Below, piece after piece: positions 9,646-18,071 of a stretch of 64,000 nucleotides of DNA. Below the pieces are notes generated by a model. It worked only from the letters and a program-made list of their open reading frames with translations, had not been told where the DNA came from and did no database searches. Position 1 is the stretch's first letter; each line of letters opens with the position of its first letter. The translations under genes and the position numbers were made by a program. Source of the DNA: Gemmatimonadaceae bacterium. Lineage in GTDB: Bacteria > Gemmatimonadota > Gemmatimonadetes > Gemmatimonadales > Gemmatimonadaceae. The DNA is taken from contig JACVCD010000022.1 of NCBI GenBank assembly GCA_016742275.1, positions 17,263 to 81,262 of the forward strand. Reading direction: 5' to 3'.

Positions 9646-11023
9646 AGCGGTACCAGATCAGATCCGACCGACCGGGCCGGGACGGCGCCGCGACACCGCG
9701 GCATACTCCGGGGACCCACACCACCTCATCGTGCGACAGCACCACCGGCCAACCGGGCCGATCGAGGACGGGGATCCGCAACTCCGAAAAGTACCGTGTC
9801 ACCCGCCGTCCCGCTGGTGCTCCAGGGGTTCGAATTCGATCACCGCGCTCCCAGCGCCGCATGACGACTGGCGCGTGAGCCGGCAATCCGATGCTCCACG
9901 CATCCATGGCCAGGGGTTCGACCCCGAGACGTCGGAAGCGCCACCGCCCAAACCGGAGCGGTAGCGCTTCCGACACCCCGTTCCAAACGGTCGGGGCCGT
10001 GACACGACGTTCTGGCCGACGCACTTCGAAAAGCTCGCCGCGTCCGTCACGACGACGCAGAATGAACGCCCCACCAGCCACGGTGATGTGCGTGCCCACA
10101 CGTCCGCTGGTGGTAAACCCGACCGCGCTGCGGGTTCCCCGCGCATCAAGCGTCACGCCCACCCGCGCGCAGAGTGCCGGCCATAGCACGGCCCGCCCCT
10201 CGTTCGTGGTCTGCTCGAGGGCGCGCACCGGCACCGTCAGCCGCTGGCCGTCGCCGTGTACCTGTGCACCCGATTCGTCCACCAGACGCTCCACGTCGCG
10301 GCGCCACGCTGCCGCCCGTTCACCGATGGACAGCAGGTCATCGCCAAAGGCGCCGTCCACCTGCGCAATGGCCGGCAACAGATCGTGCCGCACCCGCCCG
10401 CGCAGAAAACGCAGGGACTCGTTCATGGGGTCGTCGAGAAACGGGATATTCTCGCTGGCCACCCATCGCTTGAGCTCCACACGCGAGACACCGAGCCACG
10501 GCCGCACCACACGTGACGGAGCAGCCAATGCCGCCAGTCCGCGGGCGCCGCTGCCTCGCATAAGCCGCATGATGATGGTCTCGAGCTGATCATCGCGCGT
10601 ATGGGCGGTCGCGACACGCGCTCGAAAGCCACGAGCCACGCGCCGCAAGAAACTCCAGCGTGCGTCACGCCAGGCCGCCTCACCGGTGCCTGTTGAGCGC
10701 GATCGCTCACGCACCACCGTGACGCCCAGGCGGCGGGCCTGCGCTGCCACAAGCGACGCCGCCTCGGTGGCGTAGTCGCCGGTTGCGTGATCGAAGGTGG
10801 CAACAGCCGCAATACGCCCCGGCGCCCAGCGCACCATGGCATGCAATAGCGCCATGGAATCGCTGCCACCGGACACGGCCAGCACCAGCGGCTCGGACAC
10901 ATGATCCAGTGCCACTTCAAGCGATGCCCGCAGCAATTCGCCAGGCGGAATCGGCTCCAGCTCCATGGCCGCACACTCGCTACTGGGTGTGACTACGTCA
11001 ACCTTGGATCCGTCCTCTGGCAC
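9626..11023 (-). CDS. tilS: tRNA(Ile)-lysidine synthase
   Basis: 465 residues. It is an N-type ATP pyrophosphatase that converts the wobble cytidine of tRNA-Ile(CAU) to lysidine, essential for AUA decoding. The PP-loop is SGGSDS at residues 51-56; [11 protein letters not shown] and [12 protein letters not shown] are further TilS signatures, and the C-terminal domain carries the lysine/tRNA-binding RRWERGDRI segment. It is the first gene of the minus operon that ends in ileS, which charges the tRNA it modifies. The GTG at 11023 is used; an ATG at 10966 closer to the conserved core is a plausible alternative. Confidence 0.95.
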   Translation of the reverse strand: MPEDGSKVDVVTPSSECAAMELEPIPPGELLRASLEVALDHVSEPLVLAVSGGSDSMALLHAMVRWAPGRIAAVATFDHATGDYATEAASLVAAQARRLGVTVVRERSRSTGTGEAAWRDARWSFLRRVARGFRARVATAHTRDDQLETIIMRLMRGSGARGLAALAAPSRVVRPWLGVSRVELKRWVASENIPFLDDPMNESLRFLRGRVRHDLLPAIAQVDGAFGDDLLSIGERAAAWRRDVERLVDESGAQVHGDGQRLTVPVRALEQTTNEGRAVLWPALCARVGVTLDARGTRSAVGFTTSGRVGTHITVAGGAFILRRRDGRGELFEVRRPERRVTAPTVWNGVSEALPLRFGRWRFRRLGVEPLAMDAWSIGLPAHAPVVMRRWERGDRIRTPGAPAGRRVTRYFSELRIPVLDRPGWPVVLSHDEVVWVPGVCRGVAAPSRPGRSDLIWYRCEREFD

Positions 11024-11108
11024 AGGCCCTACCTCTTCACGTGACAGTGGGCTACAATTGTCATGTTCCGGCGCACCGTGCGCCGCCCATCGTCATCGGA
11101 GAACCGCA

Positions 11109-11273
11109 GTGGAAACTCACGGCACCCTCGGCACCATCTGGGCCTCGTTCGGCATGACCGCCTATTACATGGCGCTCACGTGGATCAACGTCCTGCTCGG
11201 ACTGTTCCTGTCGCCGCTGTTCGTGATCCCACTGTCCTGGTTGAAGCAGAAGCAGGGCGGCTTCAACAACTGA
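11109..11273 (+). CDS. Small membrane protein of 54 residues, unknown
   Basis: A GTG at 11109 preceded by GGAG (11098-11101) opens a 54-codon frame. The product has one or two hydrophobic stretches (MTAYYMALTWINVLLGLFL and the following LFVIPLSW) and a basic, Gln/Asn-containing tail. A TACAAT hexamer at 11053-11058 could be the -10 box, with no convincing -35. The gene is divergent from tilS and followed by a clear terminator at 11321-11353, so it looks like an independent unit. No family is recognised. Confidence 0.55.
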   Translation: METHGTLGTIWASFGMTAYYMALTWINVLLGLFLSPLFVIPLSWLKQKQGGFNN

Positions 11274-11320
11274 CGTTTCGCAGGCGCCGCGCTCCTCGGA
11301 GACGGATCTGCCTCGATGGC

Positions 11321-11353
11321 AAAACGGCGAGACCCTCGGGTCCCGCCGTTTTT
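11321..11353. terminator. Bidirectional intrinsic terminator
   Basis: Inverted repeat AAAACGGCG / CGCCGTTTT with inner pairs GACC / GGGTC, followed by a T run on the plus strand and preceded by an A run, so it can stop both the small membrane protein gene and the converging amtB. Confidence 0.8.
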
Positions 11354-11385
11354 GATTGGTACTGCAGCAAGCCCGGGTTCGTCGA

Positions 11386-12696
11386 TCAGATGAACAGTTC
11401 TGCCGGAAGCACCACCGCGTCACCGAGCGCCGTCTTGCGACCGGTGAGATCGCTCAGATCTCCGCCGTGGTACGCTTCCTCGCCGTGTTCGGAGAGATCG
11501 ATGCCTTCCACTTCCACTTCGACCGGCACACGCAGCGGCATCACAAGACGCAATGCGGAGAGAATGACGAAACTGGCCAGTGCCGCAAAGGCGATGGTCG
11601 CAACCACGGCGATGGCCTGAATACCGAGCAGTGACGGATTGCCAGCCAGCAGTCCGTCGGCGCCGGCAGGGTTCACAGCCTTCGTGGCAAACACACCCGT
11701 CAACACGGCACCTGTTACGCCAGCCACACCATGGCAGGCCAGCACATCGAGCGTGTCGTCGAGTCTGGTCTTGGGACGGTAGTGCAGCGCAAAAAATGAA
11801 AACGGCACCGCCAGTGTGCCCATGGCCAGTGCCGAAAGCGGCGTGACAAATCCGGCGGCTGGTGTGATTGCCACCAATCCCACCACAGCTCCAGTTGCTG
11901 CGCCGACGGCAGTCGCTCGCCGGTTCCTGAGGAACTCGATCGCCACCCAGGTCACGAGGCCCGCTGCAGCCGCAGCATGCGTGGTCACCAGCGCATTGGC
12001 CGCAATGCCGTCGGCGGCCAACGCCGAACCGGCATTGAATCCAAACCAGCCGAACCACAGCAGCCCCGCACCGAGCAATGCGAACGGCACATTGTGCGGT
12101 ACGTTGGGAATGCGTTTGAAGTCACGCCGCGGTCCAAGCACCAGTGCCAACACCACAGCCGTCGTACCGGCGCTGATGTGCACGACCGTGCCACCGGCGA
12201 AATCGAGCGCGCCAAGTTCGCGCAGCCACCCGCCGGCGCCCCATACCCAGTGGGCGAGGGGATCGTACACCAGCGTGGTCCAGATCAAACCGAACGTGAG
12301 ATACGCGGCGAAACGCATGCGATCGACAATGGCGCCGGAAAAGAGCGCTACGGTGATGCCGGCAAACATCGCCTGAAATGCCGCAAACAGGAGATGCGGC
12401 AGCCCAGCCGAATACGTGGGATTGGGCACTGCAGTCACACCGGCAAATCCCGCATGCGCAAAGCCGCCAATCCACGAGGAGCCAGGCCCGAAGGCCAGGC
12501 TGTAGCCGAACAGCACCCACTGCACCGTGACGACCGACAACGCGCCCAGACTCATGAGCATGGTGTTGAGCGCACTCTTGGTGCGCACCAGTCCACCGTA
12601 GAAAAACGCGAGTCCCGGAACCATCAACAACACCAGCGCCGCACTCACGAGAATCCACGCGGTATCACCCGCCACGATCGTCGACGACGCGTCCAT
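11386..12696 (-). CDS. amtB: Ammonium transporter Amt
   Basis: 436 residues with 11 predicted membrane helices. The N-terminal FFYGGLVRTKS, the HWVWGAGGWL segment, the GGTVVHISAGTTA segment and the conserved pore histidine in VTTHAAAAAGL mark the Amt/MEP/Rh family. It moves ammonium across the inner membrane. Its ATG follows the glnK stop with no gap, the standard glnK-amtB arrangement, so the PII protein probably gates it directly. The cytoplasmic C-terminal tail is long and acidic-rich (VEVEVEGIDLSEHGEEAYHG), as in regulated Amt proteins. Confidence 0.97.
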   Translation of the reverse strand: MDASSTIVAGDTAWILVSAALVLLMVPGLAFFYGGLVRTKSALNTMLMSLGALSVVTVQWVLFGYSLAFGPGSSWIGGFAHAGFAGVTAVPNPTYSAGLPHLLFAAFQAMFAGITVALFSGAIVDRMRFAAYLTFGLIWTTLVYDPLAHWVWGAGGWLRELGALDFAGGTVVHISAGTTAVVLALVLGPRRDFKRIPNVPHNVPFALLGAGLLWFGWFGFNAGSALAADGIAANALVTTHAAAAAGLVTWVAIEFLRNRRATAVGAATGAVVGLVAITPAAGFVTPLSALAMGTLAVPFSFFALHYRPKTRLDDTLDVLACHGVAGVTGAVLTGVFATKAVNPAGADGLLAGNPSLLGIQAIAVVATIAFAALASFVILSALRLVMPLRVPVEVEVEGIDLSEHGEEAYHGGDLSDLTGRKTALGDAVVLPAELFI

Positions 12697-13107
12697 CTAG
12701 AGATCCCCCAGCGTCGGGACACGCATCTCGAGCTGGGTCTGACGCATGACCTCATCGGCGTTCACGGCCGTGAGCGCATCATTGTCCTGTTCACCGGTGC
12801 GAATTCGCACCGTGCGTTCGAGCGGCATGACGAAGATCTTGCCGTCGCCCACGTTGCCCGTACGCGCGCTGTTGCAAATGGCTTCGATCGTCCGGTCGAC
12901 GAACTCCTCGGAGCACGCCATTTCGATGCGGACTTTCTCGTGGAATTCGAGCACGACCGACTCGCCACGGTACTGCTGCACCACATCGCGCTCTCCCCCG
13001 TGTCCGCTGACACGCGACAGGGTCATGCCGGTGACGCCGACCTGAAACAGGGCGCGCTTCACTTCGGCGAGGCGCTGCGGTCGAACGATGGCCACAATGA
13101 GTTTCAT
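12697..13107 (-). CDS. glnK: PII nitrogen regulatory protein with altered T-loop
   Basis: 136 residues, against 112 for typical PII. The body matches the family: MKLIVAIVRPQRLAEVK start, the B-loop GNVGDGKIFV, and the C-loop RIRTGEQDNDAL. The T-loop reads YRGESVV at residues 46-52, so the uridylylation tyrosine of enterobacterial PII (Tyr51) is Val and the cyanobacterial phosphoserine (Ser49) is Glu. A 24-residue C-terminal extension follows. It senses 2-oxoglutarate and ATP/ADP and probably binds AmtB, encoded immediately downstream. Covalent modification at the usual sites looks impossible; effector-only regulation is inferred. Confidence 0.93.
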   Translation of the reverse strand: MKLIVAIVRPQRLAEVKRALFQVGVTGMTLSRVSGHGGERDVVQQYRGESVVLEFHEKVRIEMACSEEFVDRTIEAICNSARTGNVGDGKIFVMPLERTVRIRTGEQDNDALTAVNADEVMRQTQLEMRVPTLGDL

Positions 13108-13149
13108 GCTACCGGCGGGGTTGCGGGACGAGAATCAGTCAACGATTCA

Positions 13150-13178
13150 GTATTTGTTCATTTTGAGCGCCAATTCAA
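13150..13178 (-). promoter_or_regulatory. Probable glnK-amtB promoter
   Basis: On the minus strand TTGAAT (13178-13173), a 17-base spacer and AAATAC (13155-13150) would start transcription about 36 bases before glnK. It sits in an unusually AT-rich 223-base gap (13108-13330) that holds no gene; GCGC half-sites flank the -35 box (GCGC-N8-GCGC). No sigma-54 GG/GC motif was found. Confidence 0.4.
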
Positions 13179-13330
13179 GCGCATTTAGACAATTTTAATG
13201 TCGCAAAACGACGAACAGATGCCTGTTTATGTCATTTTTGCATTTCAAATGAACCACTAAGGCAAGACTACGAACATTACGAACAAAACCCGGCAATAAT
13301 TCTTCCGAGGTCAATCCTCATATTTCCGAA

Positions 13331-13849
13331 ATGCCCAATCAGCCCGTCGTTCCGGTCCTCGTCGGCCCCGAGTACGAAGACCTTGAAGTCTGGTATCCCA
13401 AGCTTCGTCTCGAAGAGGCAGGCTTCAGCGCGCCGCTCATCGGCAATGGCGAAAGCCAGTACCGCGGCAAACACGGCTACCCCTGCACGGTCGATGGCCA
13501 TGTCCGCGATCTCGAAGCCTCGACCTTGGCCGGCATCGTCTGCCCGGGCGGCTGGGCGCCCGACAAACTCCGCCGAGATCCCGCCGTGCTCGATCTCGTG
13601 CGCGGCGTGTTCAACCATGGAGGCGTAGTAGCCAGCATCTGCCACGGCCCCTGGATCCTCATTTCCGCCGGCATCGTGCGCGGCGTGCGCATGACCGGCT
13701 CACTCGGCATTCGCGATGATCTCATCAACGCCGGTGCGCACTGGGTCGATGACGCAGCCGTCGTCGATGGGCGTATTGTCACCGCGCGGGTTCCCAAGGA
13801 TCTACCGGCGTTCATGCAGCGCATGCTCGAAGTACTGACGCCTCTCTGA
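13331..13849 (+). CDS. DJ-1/PfpI superfamily protein
   Basis: 172 residues. The nucleophile elbow is ASICHGPW with Cys104 followed by His105, and the segments GIVCPGGWAPDKLRRDP and VTARVPKDLPAF are typical of the PfpI/YhbO branch, which includes general stress proteins with claimed deglycase or peptidase activity. The ATG at 13331 begins right after an AT-rich gap; a CATATT hexamer 6 bases upstream could be a -10 box of a leaderless transcript, but no good -35 accompanies it. The gene is divergent from glnK. Substrate unknown. Confidence 0.88.
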   Translation: MPNQPVVPVLVGPEYEDLEVWYPKLRLEEAGFSAPLIGNGESQYRGKHGYPCTVDGHVRDLEASTLAGIVCPGGWAPDKLRRDPAVLDLVRGVFNHGGVVASICHGPWILISAGIVRGVRMTGSLGIRDDLINAGAHWVDDAAVVDGRIVTARVPKDLPAFMQRMLEVLTPL

Positions 13850-13913
13850 CGCCTGCTCCGGATGTCAGGGATTCACCGATGGGCACGCACGAGCGCCTGT
13901 CGAGATTGCATCC

Positions 13914-15260
13914 ATGGCAGACAACGGGTCTCATACCCTCCCGGCTCGGTCGGTTGGGCGGACGCTCCCCACGGCCGGTGAATCGGTCGCCGCACCGCCC
14001 TTCCTGCTCCCGGCGCTGCATTTCTTTGCAGCGCTCGGTTGGCTGACGGTGGCGGCCCTTCTGGTCGTGGCGCTGGCACCGGCACTGGCTCAGGGCCGCA
14101 TCTTCGATCCACCGGTGTTCGTGCTGGTGCATGCGCTCACGCTTGGCGTGGTGACTACGGCAATATTCGGCACCTTGCAGCAATTCGTGCCCAGTGGGCT
14201 TGGTGTACCGCTGCGCAGCATTCGCCTGGGATTTGTCGGGTTCTGGTTGCTGCAGACCGGCATTGTGCTGCTCATACTCGGCTTCTGGTGGTGGCGTGGC
14301 GTGCTCCAGATGCTTGGCTGGCTCTGTATTCTCGCCGCCGTTGGCGCGGTGTCCCGCAATGTGCTCCGGGTCCGTCGACGGTCCGTCCACGGCAAGCTGG
14401 TTGGTCTCTTCATCAGCGTTGCCCATTCGGCGCTGGGCGCCGGAATGTTCGTCGCACTCGCACGCATTGGTGAAACGATCGGCTGGTGGCATGTCGATCG
14501 TCTGTTCCTCATTGCCGCACACGCGATGCTTGGCACTATTGGTTTCGGCACCCTGTCTGCCATCGGCGTGGGGAGTCGCATGCTTCCGACTTTTCTCATG
14601 GGTCCGGGAGATGATCGCGTGTGGTTGCATTGGCAGCTCGGCCTCACGTCTGCGGCACTGCTGCTGTTCTCCGTCGGCGCGATCATCACCAACGGCCTGG
14701 TCATGCGCTTCGGTGGCTGGCTGCTGCTGGTTGCTGCCATACCGACACTCGGACTGCTCGTGCGCTGGTTTCGGCGACGTCGACGGACACTCGATGGCGC
14801 GCTCTGGCATGTCGCGGCTTCCGCGATGGCGTTGGCGGTCAGCACCGGTATCGGCCTCTGCCTGCTGGTGGGCGATCCCTGGCGCTTCGCGAGATGGTCC
14901 GCGCTGCTCGTGGCGCTGTTGATGGGTTGGCTGGCCGCACTCATCGTCGGTGTCATGGCCAAGATTCTGCCGCACCTGAGCTACATCAATCTCGCGCGCA
15001 CGATGCCGGGGTTTTCCGCCATCGGCACACCCAATGGGTTGTTGCGGGAAGACTGGCAGCGTTGGAGTGCATTCGTGATGGCCATCGGATGCCTCACGCT
15101 GGTTGCGGCCCTCGCGTTCGAACATTCGGCCATTGCCCGGGGCGCCGCGATACTCTGGGCCATTGGCGTCCTCATCGCTGTCGCGAACGTGGTGCGCATG
15201 TTTGTGCTTGGACGACGCGCTCCCCTGTCCCGCATGGAGCCGATGCCGTCCGGCGAATAG
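13914..15260 (+). CDS. 12-helix heme-copper-oxidase-like / NnrS-like membrane protein
   Basis: 448 residues with about 12 hydrophobic helices. Histidines sit inside several helices (LHFF in helix 1, VHALTLG in helix 2, AHAMLG in helix 6), the pattern expected for heme ligation in subunit-I-like proteins and the NnrS family. It contains no recognisable copper-B histidine cluster. It ends one base before the converging NsrR-type regulator and stands beside the nos cluster, so a role in nitrogen-oxide handling is a reasonable inference. I do not assign a specific family name with confidence. Confidence 0.7.
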   Translation: MADNGSHTLPARSVGRTLPTAGESVAAPPFLLPALHFFAALGWLTVAALLVVALAPALAQGRIFDPPVFVLVHALTLGVVTTAIFGTLQQFVPSGLGVPLRSIRLGFVGFWLLQTGIVLLILGFWWWRGVLQMLGWLCILAAVGAVSRNVLRVRRRSVHGKLVGLFISVAHSALGAGMFVALARIGETIGWWHVDRLFLIAAHAMLGTIGFGTLSAIGVGSRMLPTFLMGPGDDRVWLHWQLGLTSAALLLFSVGAIITNGLVMRFGGWLLLVAAIPTLGLLVRWFRRRRRTLDGALWHVAASAMALAVSTGIGLCLLVGDPWRFARWSALLVALLMGWLAALIVGVMAKILPHLSYINLARTMPGFSAIGTPNGLLREDWQRWSAFVMAIGCLTLVAALAFEHSAIARGAAILWAIGVLIAVANVVRMFVLGRRAPLSRMEPMPSGE

Positions 15261-15728
15261 TCAGACGGCCGGCCTCAATGAATTGATATCGTTGGTGTGT
15301 CGCCGAAGGAGCGGCACGAGTTCCGCACGATTCTCCAGCACATCGGCCAAGGTGTAGCGATCAAGCACCTGAAAGAACGCGTGCAACGCTTCGTCAATCA
15401 TCGGCGCCAGCTTGCACACGGACACCACAGGGCACTGACTGGCGTCCCGGTCGAAGCATTCCACCAACGCCAGCGTTCCTTCCACAGCGCCGATCAATTC
15501 ACCGATCCGGATCTCGCTCGGCAGTTTGGCCAGCCGCACCCCTCCGTTGCGGCCTCGCTGTGTCTCGGTGTAACCAAGTACGCCGAGCGTGTGCACGACT
15601 TTGAGCAGGTGTTCATGCGACATGCGCATGCGCACGGCAATGGTATTCACGGGAATGAACTGATCGGAATCCAGTCCAAGCACCATGAGGCAGCGCATCG
15701 CGTTGTCGGTGAATCGTGTGAGACGCAT
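15261..15728 (-). CDS. nsrR: Rrf2-family regulator, NsrR type
   Basis: 155 residues from the ATG at 15728. The N-terminal MRLTRFTDNAMRCL and wing RGRNGGVRL fit Rrf2 winged-helix proteins. Three cysteines, Cys91-x7-Cys99-x5-Cys105, match the iron-sulfur cluster ligands of NsrR, the nitric-oxide-sensing repressor. It is divergent from nosZ, with a 26-base perfect palindrome between them, and probably controls nosZ and itself in response to NO. A TTG at 15749 is a weaker start. Confidence 0.85.
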   Translation of the reverse strand: MRLTRFTDNAMRCLMVLGLDSDQFIPVNTIAVRMRMSHEHLLKVVHTLGVLGYTETQRGRNGGVRLAKLPSEIRIGELIGAVEGTLALVECFDRDASQCPVVSVCKLAPMIDEALHAFFQVLDRYTLADVLENRAELVPLLRRHTNDINSLRPAV

Positions 15729-15769
15729 ACCGGGCAATCTCGTCCGCAATCGCCGATGTACATGTCAGG

Positions 15770-15795
15770 GATTTCCCGGGATCGACCGGGAAATC
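15770..15795. promoter_or_regulatory. Perfect palindrome between nsrR and nosZ, candidate operator
   Basis: GATTTCCCGG (15770-15779), six-base spacer, CCGGGAAATC (15786-15795). Ten-base perfect arms lie 42 bases from the nsrR start and 105 bases before nosZ. Related sequences GAAATCTCCGA (15791-15801) and GAAATCCGAGA (15817-15827) follow. It may bind the NsrR-like protein or a CRP/FNR-type activator; the motif does not match the enterobacterial NsrR consensus. Confidence 0.5.
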
Positions 15796-15899
15796 TCCGA
15801 CTTTTATCTGGTATCCGAAATCCGAGATTCTTGCGTGCAGGACCATGGCAATTCGGTCACTGCATCGTCTGCTTCTCCAACTCCTCGGAGTTCCTTCTC

Positions 15900-17993
15900 A
15901 TGTCTTTCTCTCGCCGCACCGGATGGTTCGTTGCGACCGCTACTGTGGCCGCGACGCTCGCATACGGATTCGGATGCGCACCGGCCAGTCGCCCGGCGGG
16001 CACGATTGGTACCGGTGATGCTGCCAGCAAGGTCTACGTCGCTCCCGGCACACATGATGAGTTCTACGCATTCCTGTCAGGCGGATTCAACGGACAGGTG
16101 GGCGTCTACGGCATTCCGTCAGGTCGTCTGCTCAAGATCATCCCCGTCTTCTCGCAATTCCCCGAGAACGGCTACGGCTACTCGGAAGAGACGAAGGGCA
16201 TGCTCGAGACCACGTTCGGCAACATTCCGTGGGATGATCTGCATCACACCGCGCTCTCACAAACCAACGGTGAAGACGACGGACGCTGGTTGTTCGTGAA
16301 CGCCAACAACACGCCGCGTGTCGCGCGTGTCGACCTGGCATCGTTCGAAACTTCCGAGATCCTGCAGATCCCGAACTCGGGAGGCAATCACGGTTCACCG
16401 TTCATTACCTCGAACAGTGAATACGTACTGGCATCGACACGATTCTCGGTGCCCATCCCACAGGCGGACGTCGCCATCTCGGACTTTGCGAAATCCTTCA
16501 AGGGAACGATCTCGTTCATCAAGGCCAATGAACCCGGCAAGATGGACGTGGCCTTCCAACTGCTCGTGCCGGGATACAACTACGATCTCGCACGCGCCGG
16601 CAAGGGTCCCTCCAAGGACTGGGTGTTCTTTACGTCGTACAACTCCGAGCAGGCGTACGAGAAGCTCGAGGTCAATGCCTCGAAGGCAGACAAGGACTTC
16701 ATCGCGGCCATCAACTGGAAGTCGCTTGAAGCGTGTGTGAAGGATGGCAAAGCGGAATCGTGGTCGGCCGAATACATGCACAACGTGATGGACGACTTCT
16801 CGCGCATGGCACAGAGCGAGGTGAAGAAGTCGGTCAAGGTTCTGACACCGACGTCGTGCCCGAACTCGATCTACTTCCTGCCGACGCCCAAGTCACCGCA
16901 CGGCGCGGACGTGGATCCGAGCGGCGAATACATCGTGGCCGGCGGCAAGCTGGCAACGGTGATCCCGGTGCACTCCTTTACCAAGCTGCAGCAGGCCATC
17001 AAGGACAAGGCCTTCGAAACGACCATCGATGGCATTCCGGTACTCAAATACGAAGCCATCCTCGCGGGTGAAGTGAAGGACCCGGGCCTCGGTCCTCTGC
17101 ACACGGAATTCGACGGCAAGGGCTACGCCTATACGTCGCTGTTCATCTCCAGCGAGATCGTGAAGTGGAAACTGGGCACCTGGGAGATCGTGGATCGTGC
17201 GCCGACCTACTACTCGATCGGTCACCTCATGATTCCCGGTGGCGCCACGACCAAACCTGCCGGCAAGTACGTCATTGCCCTGAACAAGATCACCAAGGAC
17301 CGCTACCTGCCCACGGGTCCGGAGCTCACACAGTCCGCGCAGCTCTACGACATCTCCGGCGAGCGCATGAAGCTGTTGCTCGACTTCCCGACCACGGGTG
17401 AGCCGCACTACGGCAACGCGATCGAAGCCGACAAGATCAAGAAGACGCAGAAGAAGTTCTACTCGCTGGCCGAGAACAAGCACCCGCAGGTCGCCCGCAA
17501 CGAACGCGAAGTGGGTGTGAGCCGGAACGGCAAGACGGTGCACGTACGCATGGCGGCCATCCGCTCGCACTTCTCACCGGACAATATCGAGGGTGTGCAG
17601 GTCGGTGACACGGTGCTCTTCCACATCACCAATCTCGAGCAGGACTGGGACATTCCCCACGGCTTTGCGATCATGGGTGCCACCACGTCCGAACTGCTCA
17701 TCATGCCGGGTGAAACGCGTACGCTGCGGTGGGTGCCGAAGACCGTGGGTGTGTATCCGATGTATTGCACGGACTTCTGCTCGGCGCTGCACCAGGAGAT
17801 GTCAGGCTACGTGCGGGTCTCACCGGTTGGTTCGAGTGTGCCACTCAAGGGCAATACGCTGAAGGCACAGGGTCAGGTGGCTCGTGCCGCCGCGCGGGGC
17901 GTGACACTACCCACACCACCGGGCGCGCAGGCGGAAGGTCCGCACACGAACCCGCACGCAGGTCATGGTCCCAGCGGCAATACGCCGCGCTGA
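15900..17993 (+). CDS. nosZ: Nitrous oxide reductase, clade II (Sec-exported)
   Basis: 697 residues; periplasmic reduction of N2O to N2. The N-terminus (MSFSRRTGWFVATATVAATL) is a short hydrophobic signal that lacks the long Tat-type leader of clade I enzymes; Cys26 could be a lipidation or cleavage site. CuZ ligand regions are DDLHH (His115, His116), GGNHG (His164) and PHGADVDPSGEY. The C-terminal cupredoxin has the CuA motif Cys623-x3-Cys627-x3-His631-x2-Met634. A His/Gly-rich tail ends the protein. The frame is open upstream of 15900 but that stretch covers nsrR in the opposite direction; the ATG has GGAG about 10 bases before it. Head gene of the nos operon. Confidence 0.96.
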   Translation: MSFSRRTGWFVATATVAATLAYGFGCAPASRPAGTIGTGDAASKVYVAPGTHDEFYAFLSGGFNGQVGVYGIPSGRLLKIIPVFSQFPENGYGYSEETKGMLETTFGNIPWDDLHHTALSQTNGEDDGRWLFVNANNTPRVARVDLASFETSEILQIPNSGGNHGSPFITSNSEYVLASTRFSVPIPQADVAISDFAKSFKGTISFIKANEPGKMDVAFQLLVPGYNYDLARAGKGPSKDWVFFTSYNSEQAYEKLEVNASKADKDFIAAINWKSLEACVKDGKAESWSAEYMHNVMDDFSRMAQSEVKKSVKVLTPTSCPNSIYFLPTPKSPHGADVDPSGEYIVAGGKLATVIPVHSFTKLQQAIKDKAFETTIDGIPVLKYEAILAGEVKDPGLGPLHTEFDGKGYAYTSLFISSEIVKWKLGTWEIVDRAPTYYSIGHLMIPGGATTKPAGKYVIALNKITKDRYLPTGPELTQSAQLYDISGERMKLLLDFPTTGEPHYGNAIEADKIKKTQKKFYSLAENKHPQVARNEREVGVSRNGKTVHVRMAAIRSHFSPDNIEGVQVGDTVLFHITNLEQDWDIPHGFAIMGATTSELLIMPGETRTLRWVPKTVGVYPMYCTDFCSALHQEMSGYVRVSPVGSSVPLKGNTLKAQGQVARAAARGVTLPTPPGAQAEGPHTNPHAGHGPSGNTPR

Positions 17994-18018
17994 TTCGGCC
18001 TTACGGACTTCAACTGGA

Positions 18019-18061
18019 GGAGCGAGAGCGGTGGTGCTCCAGACGCCCCGCTCTCTGCTCC
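18019..18061 (+). other. Intercistronic stem-loop after nosZ
   Basis: GGAGC-GAGAGCGG pairs with CCGCTCTC-T-GCTCC across a 16-base loop, one bulged base, with no T run afterwards. It sits between the nosZ stop and the fused nosL gene. A role in protecting the nosZ 3' end or setting uneven expression is inference. Confidence 0.5.
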
Positions 18062-18071
18062 GACTCCTGAC

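Noticed and set aside
9826..9850. tRNA T-loop-like GGGTTCGAATTC
   Set aside because: Lies inside tilS coding sequence and no acceptor or anticodon arm could be paired around it.
11977..13188. Plus-strand frame of 403 codons across amtB and glnK
   Set aside because: Opposite strand to two certain genes and with shadow-like Arg/His-rich composition.
13160..13200. Possible sigma-54 or NtrC sites upstream of glnK
   Set aside because: No GG/GC pair with correct spacing was found; a sigma-70-like promoter fits better.
13812..15125. Minus-strand frame of 437 codons
   Set aside because: Antisense to the 12-helix membrane protein; Gln/Glu/His-rich composition is the usual reverse image of hydrophobic coding.
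15297..15899. Upstream extension of the nosZ frame
   Set aside because: It runs antisense through the NsrR-type gene; the signal peptide begins at 15900.
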